Assembly: GCA_039028935.1 (NCBI GenBank)
Contig: JBCCHD010000007.1
Location: 1 to 64,000 of the forward strand
From: Pseudomonadota bacterium
GTDB lineage: Bacteria > Pseudomonadota > Gammaproteobacteria > Steroidobacterales > SZUA-146
Direction of reading: 5' to 3'
Length of the DNA stretch: 64,000 nucleotides
Shown here: positions 37,724 to 44,821 of the stretch, in pieces
How positions within the stretch are numbered: the stretch's first letter is position 1
Layout: every line of letters begins with the position of its first letter
Made by a program: the position numbers and the translations under genes
Notes under the pieces: model-generated
Databases searched by the model: none
Seen by the model: the letters and a program-made list of their open reading frames with translations, nothing else
What the model was told of the DNA's origin: nothing

Positions 37724-38635
37724 ATGAGCATTCGCAAACTACAGGCCTTCGCTTGCGCCTTATTTCTTGCGGCCGTCGGCCCACAGTCTGGTGCTGCCAC
37801 CGTTCAAATTAATCTTGAGGGAGCTGGCGGTACAGTGACCGGTGCCGGATCTGCCGGTTTGCAATCGTTGTTCGATGACACGTTGTTCAGCGGCATGTTC
37901 ATTATTCGAAACTTCGACCCAACCGGCTTTACCGGTACAGTGAGTTTTGATCGACAAACCAGTGATGCCGGTGTCGAGTTTTTACTCCACCTGAGCACTC
38001 TCGAAAGCCTTGAAGCGGCGATTTTTCGTACAGGTCCAACATCGCGCAGCGATGAAATCGGTTTTCCGAATGGCCAAATATTACTGCCGCGCACAGCGCA
38101 GTACACCGACTTAGGTGGCAATACCGGCTTTTTTGGCGCGGGTAGCGTGTCGTTTATCGATGGTGTGTTAGTGGGTTTCGAATACGTTATCGGACCCGAA
38201 GCTCTGTCGAGCTACGATTTTCTCTTTCAAGGTGCCGGCTTGGACGTCAGTCTGGAAGAGATTGTCATCAGCAGTGGCATCATATCGATCGGCTCCGAGT
38301 TCATACTCGACGGTGCCGACCCAAATGCCGACACGCCGTATGGTCTGAATACGAACGGCTATCTAACGCCGCTGACCGACAACACTACCACCCGTTTTGA
38401 AGCGAGCGATCCAGGATTGTGTACGCAAATCTATATCGGCGATTTCTGTCTTGGCATCGACGATCCGCTCAATAACGTTGCGGGTCTCAACCCGTTTGTC
38501 GAGGGCGATGATCTGTATCTATACGAACTCGGTGGCTTAAGCGGCGACATAGCAGTGGTACCGATTCCGGGTGCTGTTTGGCTGTTTGGAAGTGGCCTGT
38601 TCGCATTGCTCTTTGGTGCACGGCGACGCGCGTAA
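37724..38635 (+). CDS. PEP-CTERM secreted protein, single-domain relative of the 38933 product; likely iron-regulated
   Basis: 303 residues. Signal peptide MSIRKLQAFACALFLAAVG...GAA. C-terminus VPIPGAVWLFGSGLFAL followed by GARRRA, a PEP-CTERM tail. The body shares ordered segments with each repeat of the next gene: SGMFIIRNF versus NGQIIIKNF, EFLLHLSTLESLEAAIFRTG versus GIFLHSPLLNRLETSTWRTE, ILLPRTAQYTD versus IYLPDFTPNGT, PYGLNTNGYL versus PFGVYFNLDSF, and DLYLYELGGLSGDIAVVP versus VTFFDLNGGADFDTTVSVVP. I infer homology from this colinearity. Two Cys in CTQIYIGDFC are unique to this copy. No known family. A Fur-box-like site overlaps its promoter. Probably an exosortase-processed envelope or matrix protein made under iron limitation. 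Confidence 0.85.
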   Translation: MSIRKLQAFACALFLAAVGPQSGAATVQINLEGAGGTVTGAGSAGLQSLFDDTLFSGMFIIRNFDPTGFTGTVSFDRQTSDAGVEFLLHLSTLESLEAAIFRTGPTSRSDEIGFPNGQILLPRTAQYTDLGGNTGFFGAGSVSFIDGVLVGFEYVIGPEALSSYDFLFQGAGLDVSLEEIVISSGIISIGSEFILDGADPNADTPYGLNTNGYLTPLTDNTTTRFEASDPGLCTQIYIGDFCLGIDDPLNNVAGLNPFVEGDDLYLYELGGLSGDIAVVPIPGAVWLFGSGLFALLFGARRRA

Positions 38636-38748
38636 TGGCCTTGCGCCACTGACCCCGGTGTTGGGTTTTCACCTTCCGTTCACTGGCCGATAGTGTGTGT
38701 GAAACGCATGGTCAATGGCTTGCGCCGCGTTGTGCGTTAAGCTTGTCA

Positions 38749-38775
38749 GATGCGAATAATTCTCATTGCTAATAT
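38749..38775 (+). promoter_or_regulatory. Fur-box-like operator of the 38933 gene
   Basis: GATGCGAATAATTCTCATT at 38749-38767 is a near-perfect inverted repeat (ATG-GAAT-A-ATTC-CAT) and closely matches the site upstream of the 37724 gene. It abuts an extended -10, TGCTAATAT (38767-38775). It lies 165 bases before the ATG. Confidence 0.62.
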
Positions 38776-38932
38776 AGTCGAGAGTCGCTAGACTCAGTCC
38801 GCGCAGATTGTCGGACAATGCGTTTTTACGTGTCTCGGTCTGCGACGAATTACTCGAAAAAGTAAATGAACGGCAAGTACGCCGTTTCGACACGCCGGTA
38901 CTGGCGAAAAAATGGAATAGGGGAGACTTCTT

Positions 38933-41900
38933 ATGTTAACTCGCTTTATCGCAAGCGCGATGTTGGGGGCACTGCTTTTTGTGGCTCCGGCACACGCGCA
39001 AAATAGCGCCGTGATTAATTTCACGACAAATCTGGCCCCTGGAGGCTACTCGGGTGTTGATGACGTCAACCCCTTCATTGCCGGCACGGAACTGAACGAT
39101 TTGTTGAACGGGGTGTTCGGTCCTGGCGCCAGCGCTGATTGGCTGCGCTTCAACGGCCAAATCATCATTAAGAATTTCACGGGAGATGGCACCTATACCA
39201 TCACCCCTGACGGCTTAGGCGACGGTGGTATTTTTCTCCATTCGCCTTTGCTGAATCGACTGGAGACGTCAACTTGGCGTACCGAAGGCTCGCTGTCTTC
39301 GGCAAGCATCACCGCGGGGGGTGGCGTGTTTGACGGCGACCCAACGACCCAACGCGATGACATTTACCTGCCGGACTTTACACCGAACGGCACGGCCATT
39401 GTCACGATCAGCGGTAACCAAGTCACGGTCGACTATGATCTGGACTTTAAAACGCTGGGCGCTGCCAACGCGATCTTCCTTCGCGACGGGGTGACGCCAA
39501 CGGCGTTGTCCGATCGATTGGACGCCGCCAATGCACGCTTTGATACGTTGACGATCGACGGAACCGGCACGGCGGTAACCACATCGGCAACAATCGGCGT
39601 GAACGACGGTGAAATTCCCTTCGGCGTGTATTTTAATCTCGATTCGTTTTTGAGCGGCAACTTGTCGAATACCCTTTCGGATTTGGATTTCTTCGGCGCT
39701 GGTCAAGGCATGCTGACCCGAGAAATCATTCGCAACGAACTAGCGGTCAACAACATCACCACAAACGGTCAAGGCGGTGATCCGCTTCCGGATCCGTTTG
39801 CGGATGAGTCAGGTACCGTGACCTTCTTTGATCTGAACGGCGGCGCCGACTTTGATACAACGGTGTCGGTCGTGCCGCGTGACAGTGCGGTGATCAACTT
39901 TACGACCAACTTGCCACCCGGCGGTTACACGGGCGTCGATGATCTTAACCCGTTCATTGCGGGTACCGAATTTAACGACCTCATCAACGGCGTGTTCGGC
40001 CCAGGTGCTTCGCCTGATTGGCTGCGCTTCAATGGTCAGATTGTGCTAAACAACTTTGTCGGTGACGGTGTGTACACCGTGACCCCAGACGGGACCGGCG
40101 ATGGCGGCATCTTCTTGCACTCACCGCTTCTGAACCGCCTCGAAACGTCGACGTGGCGTACTGAAGGACCGCTCTCACCGGCCAGCATTGTCGATGGCGC
40201 GGGTGTATTTGATGGTGATCCCACTACGGTGCGCGATGACATTTATCTGCCTGACTACACGCCGAACGGTACATTCACCGTGACGATCAGCGGCGACGAT
40301 GTCACGATCGATTATCTGATCGACTTTAATACTCTGCCGCCTTCGAACTCGATCTTCCTGCGCGATGGGGTTACTCCCACCGAACTGTCGGAACGACTCG
40401 ACGACGCCAACGCGCGCTTTGAATCGATTTCAATCACCGGCACGGGCACAGCGGTCACCACAGTGGCAACCGAAGGCGTCGACGATGGTGACATTCCGTT
40501 TGGGGTGTACTTCAACTTCGACAGCTTCCTAAATGGCAACCTGTCGAACACCGTGTCCGATCTGGACTTCTTTGGTCCCGGCCAAGGTGCATTGACCCGC
40601 GGCATTATTCGCAACGAACTCGCTGTGAATAACATCTCGATCGACGGCCTGGGCGGTGAACCGCTGAGTGATCCGTTCGAGGGTCAAGATGGCACCGTGA
40701 CATTCTTCGATTTGAACGGCGGGGCCGATTTCACGACTAACGTGTCTGTTGTGCCGCGCGATACGGCCGTGATTAACTTTACGACCGCATTGGGACCGGG
40801 TAACTACTCCGGCGTGGCGGCACTGGATCCGTTTATTCCAGGCACCGAGTTCAACGATTTGATCAACGGTGTGTTTGGCCCGGGTGCCTCACCTGACTGG
40901 CTGCGATTCAATGGGCAGATTGTGCTCAACAACTTTATCGGCGATGGCACGTACGTGGTGACACCCGATGGCGTTGGCAACGGCGGTATCTTCTTGCACT
41001 CGCCGCTGTTGAACCGAATCGAGACCTCCACGTGGCGTACCGAAGGACCGCTCACGGCCGCGAGTCTCGCCGAGGGTGCGGGTGTGTTCGATGGTGATCC
41101 CACCACGGTGCGCGACGACATTTATCTGCCCGATTTGACGCCCAATGGCGTGATAACCGTGACGATTGCTGGCGATGACGTGAACATTAACTATGTACTC
41201 GACTTCACCACACTCGATCCAACCAATGCGGTATTCCTACGCGATGGTGTGACGCCCACCGACTTGTTTGATCGTTTGGACGAGGCGAACGCTAAGTTTG
41301 AACTGATTGGAGTTGACGGTGGTGGCACCGCTGTGACCACGACGGCGACTGCCAATGTGGATGATCAGGACATTCCGTATGGCGTGTACTTCAACTTCGA
41401 GAGCTTCCTCAACGGCAACCTGTCGAACACCGTGTCGGATCTTGATTTCTTCGGCATGGGCCAGGGTGCGTTGACGCGCGGCATCATTCGTAACGAAGTC
41501 GCTGCGGGCAACGTGTCGATCGACGGTTTGGGCGGCGATCCGTTGCCGGATCCGTTCGCTGCTGAAGAGGGCACGGTGACGTTCTTTGATTTGAACGGCG
41601 GCGCGGATTTGTCCACCACCGTATCGGTGGTGCCGGATCCGGACACCGATGGTGATGACGTCAATGACAGTATCGACAATTGCACGCTCGTGGCGAACCC
41701 CACGCAGCTCGATACCGACGGTGACCGTATCGGTAACCGCTGCGATGCGGACTTCAACCAGGATTGCATTGTGAACTTCCTGGATCTGTCTATCTTCAGC
41801 GACCTGTTCTTGGGCACTGGTAATGCCGGCGACCTCAATGAGGACGGCGTGACTAACTTCCTCGATTTGGCGTTGTTCCAGGATTTGTTCCTGCTGGCGC

Positions 41901-41935
41901 CCGGGCCGAGCAATCTTAGCTCTTGCGGTACGTAA
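38933..41935 (+). CDS. Secreted protein of three 293-residue repeats plus TSP3/dockerin tail; likely iron-regulated
   Basis: 1000 residues. Signal peptide MLTRFIASAMLGALLFVAPAHA. Three tandem copies (residues 24-316, 317-609, 610-901) each start xAVINFTTxLxPGxYxGV and contain WLRFNGQI, GGIFLHSPLLNR, TSTWRTEG, RDDIYLPD, FLRDGVTPT, IPFGVYFN, DLDFFG and VTFFDLNGGAD. No Cys in the repeats. The tail (902-1000) has TSP3 loops (DTDGDDVNDSIDNC, DTDGDRIGNRCD), dockerin-like segments (DCIVNFLDLSIFSDLF, DGVTNFLDLALFQDLF) and the ending APGPSNLSSCGT. No known family for the repeat; function unknown. Preceded by a Fur-box-like site and followed by a strong terminator. The shared site with its neighbour suggests joint expression under iron limitation. 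Confidence 0.88.
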   Translation: MLTRFIASAMLGALLFVAPAHAQNSAVINFTTNLAPGGYSGVDDVNPFIAGTELNDLLNGVFGPGASADWLRFNGQIIIKNFTGDGTYTITPDGLGDGGIFLHSPLLNRLETSTWRTEGSLSSASITAGGGVFDGDPTTQRDDIYLPDFTPNGTAIVTISGNQVTVDYDLDFKTLGAANAIFLRDGVTPTALSDRLDAANARFDTLTIDGTGTAVTTSATIGVNDGEIPFGVYFNLDSFLSGNLSNTLSDLDFFGAGQGMLTREIIRNELAVNNITTNGQGGDPLPDPFADESGTVTFFDLNGGADFDTTVSVVPRDSAVINFTTNLPPGGYTGVDDLNPFIAGTEFNDLINGVFGPGASPDWLRFNGQIVLNNFVGDGVYTVTPDGTGDGGIFLHSPLLNRLETSTWRTEGPLSPASIVDGAGVFDGDPTTVRDDIYLPDYTPNGTFTVTISGDDVTIDYLIDFNTLPPSNSIFLRDGVTPTELSERLDDANARFESISITGTGTAVTTVATEGVDDGDIPFGVYFNFDSFLNGNLSNTVSDLDFFGPGQGALTRGIIRNELAVNNISIDGLGGEPLSDPFEGQDGTVTFFDLNGGADFTTNVSVVPRDTAVINFTTALGPGNYSGVAALDPFIPGTEFNDLINGVFGPGASPDWLRFNGQIVLNNFIGDGTYVVTPDGVGNGGIFLHSPLLNRIETSTWRTEGPLTAASLAEGAGVFDGDPTTVRDDIYLPDLTPNGVITVTIAGDDVNINYVLDFTTLDPTNAVFLRDGVTPTDLFDRLDEANAKFELIGVDGGGTAVTTTATANVDDQDIPYGVYFNFESFLNGNLSNTVSDLDFFGMGQGALTRGIIRNEVAAGNVSIDGLGGDPLPDPFAAEEGTVTFFDLNGGADLSTTVSVVPDPDTDGDDVNDSIDNCTLVANPTQLDTDGDRIGNRCDADFNQDCIVNFLDLSIFSDLFLGTGNAGDLNEDGVTNFLDLALFQDLFLLAPGPSNLSSCGT
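39002..41635 (+). repeat. Three tandem 879/879/876-base coding repeats
   Basis: Units 39002-39880, 39881-40759 and 40760-41635. Long stretches are near-identical at the protein level, and many codon choices are shared, for example around TGGCTGCGCTTCAATGG and the DLNGGAD segment. This indicates fairly recent internal duplication or ongoing homogenisation. Units 2 and 3 look closer to each other than to unit 1. Confidence 0.9.
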
Positions 41936-41984
41936 TCGAGCGTTATTGGTAGACCTCTGGAGGCGATAGCGCCTCGCAAGTAAG

Positions 41985-42016
41985 AAGCCCCGGCTGCATG
42001 GCCGGGGCTTTTTTTG
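41985..42016 (+). terminator. Terminator of the triple-repeat gene
   Basis: Stem AAGCCCCGGC (41985-41994) with GCCGGGGCTT (42001-42010), six-base loop, then a run of seven T. Fifty bases past the stop at 41935. Confidence 0.88.
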
Positions 42017-42102
42017 TGCGGCTATGGGTGCGCCGCCTTCCACTGGTCGAGTGTTGCCCTTGAGTTAAAAGAGAGCGAAGTGACGGTTGCGCTGCGCTCG
42101 GA

Positions 42103-42786
42103 TTAGACTTTTTTGCGGGGACGTTTGCGCAACCGATTGTTTTCCAACCGCTCCTCGCGCATGCGTTTTTTCGTCGCAGCAAACGAACAAATCGGGCACT
42201 CGGCCAACTCGTGAAAACGGGCCGGGCAGTATTCGCGACCAAAAAAGATGATCTGCAGATGCAATTTGTTCCAGCGGTCTTTGGGAAACAGGCGCTTGAG
42301 GTCTCGCTCGGTTTTGGTCACGTTACTGCCGTCGGACAAGCCCCAGCGAGCCGCCAGCCGATGGATGTGTGTATCGACCGGAAAAGCCGGCACGCCAAAG
42401 GCCTGCGACATCACGACCGATGCGGTCTTGTGACCCACGCCGGGCAGTGCCTCGAGAGCCTCAAAGCTGTTGGGGACCTCGCCGCCGTTGTCGACCAACA
42501 TCTCCGATAGCCTCTGAATGTTCTTGGACTTCTGAGGTGCGAGACCCAGTTGTCGTATATAACCCAGAATGCGTTTGGCGGATAACTCCGCCATGGCCTT
42601 GGGTGTGGGTGCGGCGTTAAACAAAGCCGGCGTGACCTCGTTCACTTTCTTGTCCGTTGTTTGCGCGGACAGCAGAACCGCAATGAGCAGTTCAAAGTGG
42701 TTTCGGTGATCGAGTGGCACTGGGGTTTTGGGGTACAACTCCTCAAGCAAAGTGGCGATTCGTTCGGCTTTTTCGCTGCGTCGCAT
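42103..42786 (-). CDS. nth: Endonuclease III with atypical iron-sulfur cysteine pattern
   Basis: 227 residues. Helix-hairpin-helix LPGVGHKTA with catalytic K120 and Asp D138 in FPVDTHIHRLA. These are the two residues needed for glycosylase/AP-lyase action on oxidised pyrimidines. The usual C-x6-C-x2-C-x5-C iron-sulfur motif is changed to C187-x9-C197-x2-C200 with no fourth Cys in the remaining 27 residues, which are basic (KRMREERLENNRLRKRPRKK). A four-Cys cluster therefore cannot form in the standard way. The rest of the fold is intact. Base excision repair, cytoplasmic. Downstream of the FAD oxidase by 22 bases in the same direction. Confidence 0.93.
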   Translation of the reverse strand: MRRSEKAERIATLLEELYPKTPVPLDHRNHFELLIAVLLSAQTTDKKVNEVTPALFNAAPTPKAMAELSAKRILGYIRQLGLAPQKSKNIQRLSEMLVDNGGEVPNSFEALEALPGVGHKTASVVMSQAFGVPAFPVDTHIHRLAARWGLSDGSNVTKTERDLKRLFPKDRWNKLHLQIIFFGREYCPARFHELAECPICSFAATKKRMREERLENNRLRKRPRKKV

Positions 42787-42808
42787 TGGCGGCTACCTCA
42801 GTCCCGTG

Positions 42809-44236
42809 TTACGGACGCACCAGCAACTTGCCTGGGTTCATAAGCCCTTTGGGATCGAGCGCCTGCTTGATTGACTGCATCAACGCCAGTTCAACCGGAT
42901 CTTTGCGTGCGGCTAGCTCATCGCGCTTGAGCACACCGATGCCGTGCTCCGCCGAAATAGAACCGTCGTGGTCGATCACAACATCGTGAATTCGATGGGT
43001 TAGATCATCGGCTTGAGCACGCCACGACGTCGCGTCCATGTCGAGCGGGCCGAGTACGTCGTAGTGCAGATTGCCATCACCCATATGTCCGAACGCGATT
43101 GGACGAGCGCCTGGTACGGAGTGTTCGACACAGGCGTCGGCGGCAATCAAAAACGCTGGGATCGCGTGAACCGGGACAGAGATATCGCACTTTAAGCAAT
43201 GGGTGGGATCTTTTTTCATTGACGCACTCGCGCTGAAGCGCAGTTGCCAAAGGGCGTCGGCATCGGCGGGCGTTGTTGCCGTTAAGCCATCGAGTGCTAA
43301 ATGCGTTTGCAGCGCCTCTTGCAGGAACTGATCCGCAATGGCGTTCAATGCGGTGGCCTGGTTCGCGGTCATTTCAATGAGGGCATAAAATTGACCCGCT
43401 TTGATCGAAGGCCGAACGTGAGTCGGAAACGCGTTGACGATCAGATCGAGCGTGTCGTCGCTCAATAGCTCAAACGCACTGAGCTGTTCATGACTCATCG
43501 ATTTAGCCACACCCAGTAACGACACAGCTGCATCGGCAGACGGTAGCGCCAAGAGTATCGTGACGCTGTGGGCGGGCTGTGGCGAGAGTTTGAGTACCGC
43601 TGCGGTGATGACACCGAGCGTGCCCTCGCCGCCGATCAGCAACTGTTTCAAATCGTAGCCAACGTTGTTCTTACGCAGCGTATTGAGACCATGCCAAATA
43701 CGTCCGTCAGGCAGCACCGCCTCAATGCCGAGGCACAAGTCGCGGGCGTTGCCGTATCGAACGACGTGCAGGCCCCCCGCATTGGTGGATAACGCGCCGC
43801 CGATTTGGCAGCGATTCTCTGATCCAAATGACAAAGGCAACAAACGCCCCATGTCGGACGCGGCACGCTGCGCGTGGGCGAGGGTGACCCCGGCTTCCAC
43901 GGTGAGCGTGTCGTTGCCAGCAGAACGGTCGCGAATGGCGGTGAGACGCTCGGTACTAATGAGTACGTCGCCCTGTGGAATCTGGCCACCCACCAAGCCC
44001 GTATTGCCGCCTTGCGGCACCATACTGATGTCGTGCTGATAGGCAAACGCCATGATGTCGCTCAATGCACGAGTGCTAGCGGGTTTGACAATGAGCGGCG
44101 TCGTGCCATGCCACCGACCGCGCCATTCCTCGAGATACCGCGACTGATCCGCATCGAGCACTATCGCGTCCGGGCCAGCGATCCGTTTGAGATGTTCAAG
44201 TGCCTGTTCGTCAAACATGCGGCCACTATCGAGCAT
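42809..44236 (-). CDS. FAD-binding oxidase of the glycolate oxidase GlcD / D-lactate dehydrogenase family
   Basis: 475 residues. FAD-binding type 4 (PCMH) domain about 30-215: PQGGNTGLVGGQIPQ, SENRCQIGGALSTNAGG, and GYDLKQLLIGGEGTLGVIT. The C-terminal FAD-linked oxidase domain has HMGDGNLHYDVLG and the closing ISAEHGIGVLKRDEL with MNPGKLL, all signature segments. It would oxidise a 2-hydroxy acid (D-lactate, glycolate or 2-hydroxyglutarate) to the keto acid; which one is not settled by sequence. No glcE/glcF partners are adjacent. Probably transcribed with nth, whose start is 22 bases after. Confidence 0.92.
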   Translation of the reverse strand: MLDSGRMFDEQALEHLKRIAGPDAIVLDADQSRYLEEWRGRWHGTTPLIVKPASTRALSDIMAFAYQHDISMVPQGGNTGLVGGQIPQGDVLISTERLTAIRDRSAGNDTLTVEAGVTLAHAQRAASDMGRLLPLSFGSENRCQIGGALSTNAGGLHVVRYGNARDLCLGIEAVLPDGRIWHGLNTLRKNNVGYDLKQLLIGGEGTLGVITAAVLKLSPQPAHSVTILLALPSADAAVSLLGVAKSMSHEQLSAFELLSDDTLDLIVNAFPTHVRPSIKAGQFYALIEMTANQATALNAIADQFLQEALQTHLALDGLTATTPADADALWQLRFSASASMKKDPTHCLKCDISVPVHAIPAFLIAADACVEHSVPGARPIAFGHMGDGNLHYDVLGPLDMDATSWRAQADDLTHRIHDVVIDHDGSISAEHGIGVLKRDELAARKDPVELALMQSIKQALDPKGLMNPGKLLVRP

Positions 44237-44283
44237 TTTGGCGGCGGGGTCCAGGTGCGCCGGGTCTCTGCGTCCAGCGACGA

Positions 44284-44694
44284 TTACCGATGCGGCACCA
44301 GCGGTTCAATGATTAAATACTGCACCGTGGTCGTGCCCACGTTTTCAACTTCGTGCCACGCTGTGCCGTCGCTTGAGAAATAGCTGTGGTCAGCAAGCGT
44401 AACGTCTCGAGTGCCTTGTGCATCGGTCAAACGCATCCGCCCACCCGACAGGGCATAGCCAAAATGCGGGGGATGGTAGTGGCGTTCATGACCGACACCT
44501 GGCGGAAACGTACAGCGTAATACACGCTGGTATTCGGTGAGGCTCAGCTGCTCACAGACCGGCGCGCCGCGCCAGCCGGCGGCGAGCGGATCGGGCAGAT
44601 TAAGAGGGTTGCCGGAGGGGGCTTCTGGGGACTGTGTTGTACACGCAGCGAGTGCAACAAGTGCCGTCCCTGCGCAGATTGGAATTCGAAACAT
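44284..44694 (-). CDS. Cupin-domain lipoprotein
   Basis: 136 residues. Lipoprotein signal MFRIPICAGTALVALAAC with lipobox LAAC. Mature part is a single cupin: PPGVGHERHYHPPHFGYALSGG (metal His pair) and SSDGTAWHEVENVGTTTVQY (second His). It would bind a metal and possibly a small ligand at the periplasmic face. No enzyme activity can be named. It ends 47 bases before the FAD oxidase start on the same strand, so co-transcription is plausible. Confidence 0.8.
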   Translation of the reverse strand: MFRIPICAGTALVALAACTTQSPEAPSGNPLNLPDPLAAGWRGAPVCEQLSLTEYQRVLRCTFPPGVGHERHYHPPHFGYALSGGRMRLTDAQGTRDVTLADHSYFSSDGTAWHEVENVGTTTVQYLIIEPLVPHR

Positions 44695-44770
44695 AGCGCT
44701 CAGGTACCACGATAAAAACGAACGTGGAGCCTAACAAACGCAGCAGGTCCTTGTCTGCGTTGAGCAAAAA

Positions 44771-44803
44771 AAAGGGCGCCTGATAACCAGGCGCCCTTTT
44801 TCG
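44771..44803. terminator. Bidirectional terminator
   Basis: Stem AAAGGGCGCCTG (44771-44782) with CAGGCGCCCTTT (44788-44799). T runs are present on both sides depending on strand. It terminates the 44822-47692 gene on the minus strand. Confidence 0.85.
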
Positions 44804-44821
44804 TTACGCGCGTAGACGCGC

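Noticed and set aside
41237-42043. 268-residue antisense frame over the third repeat
   Set aside because: It mirrors the repeat gene in another frame. Parallel frames appear over each repeat, showing that it is a by-product of the repeated coding sequence.
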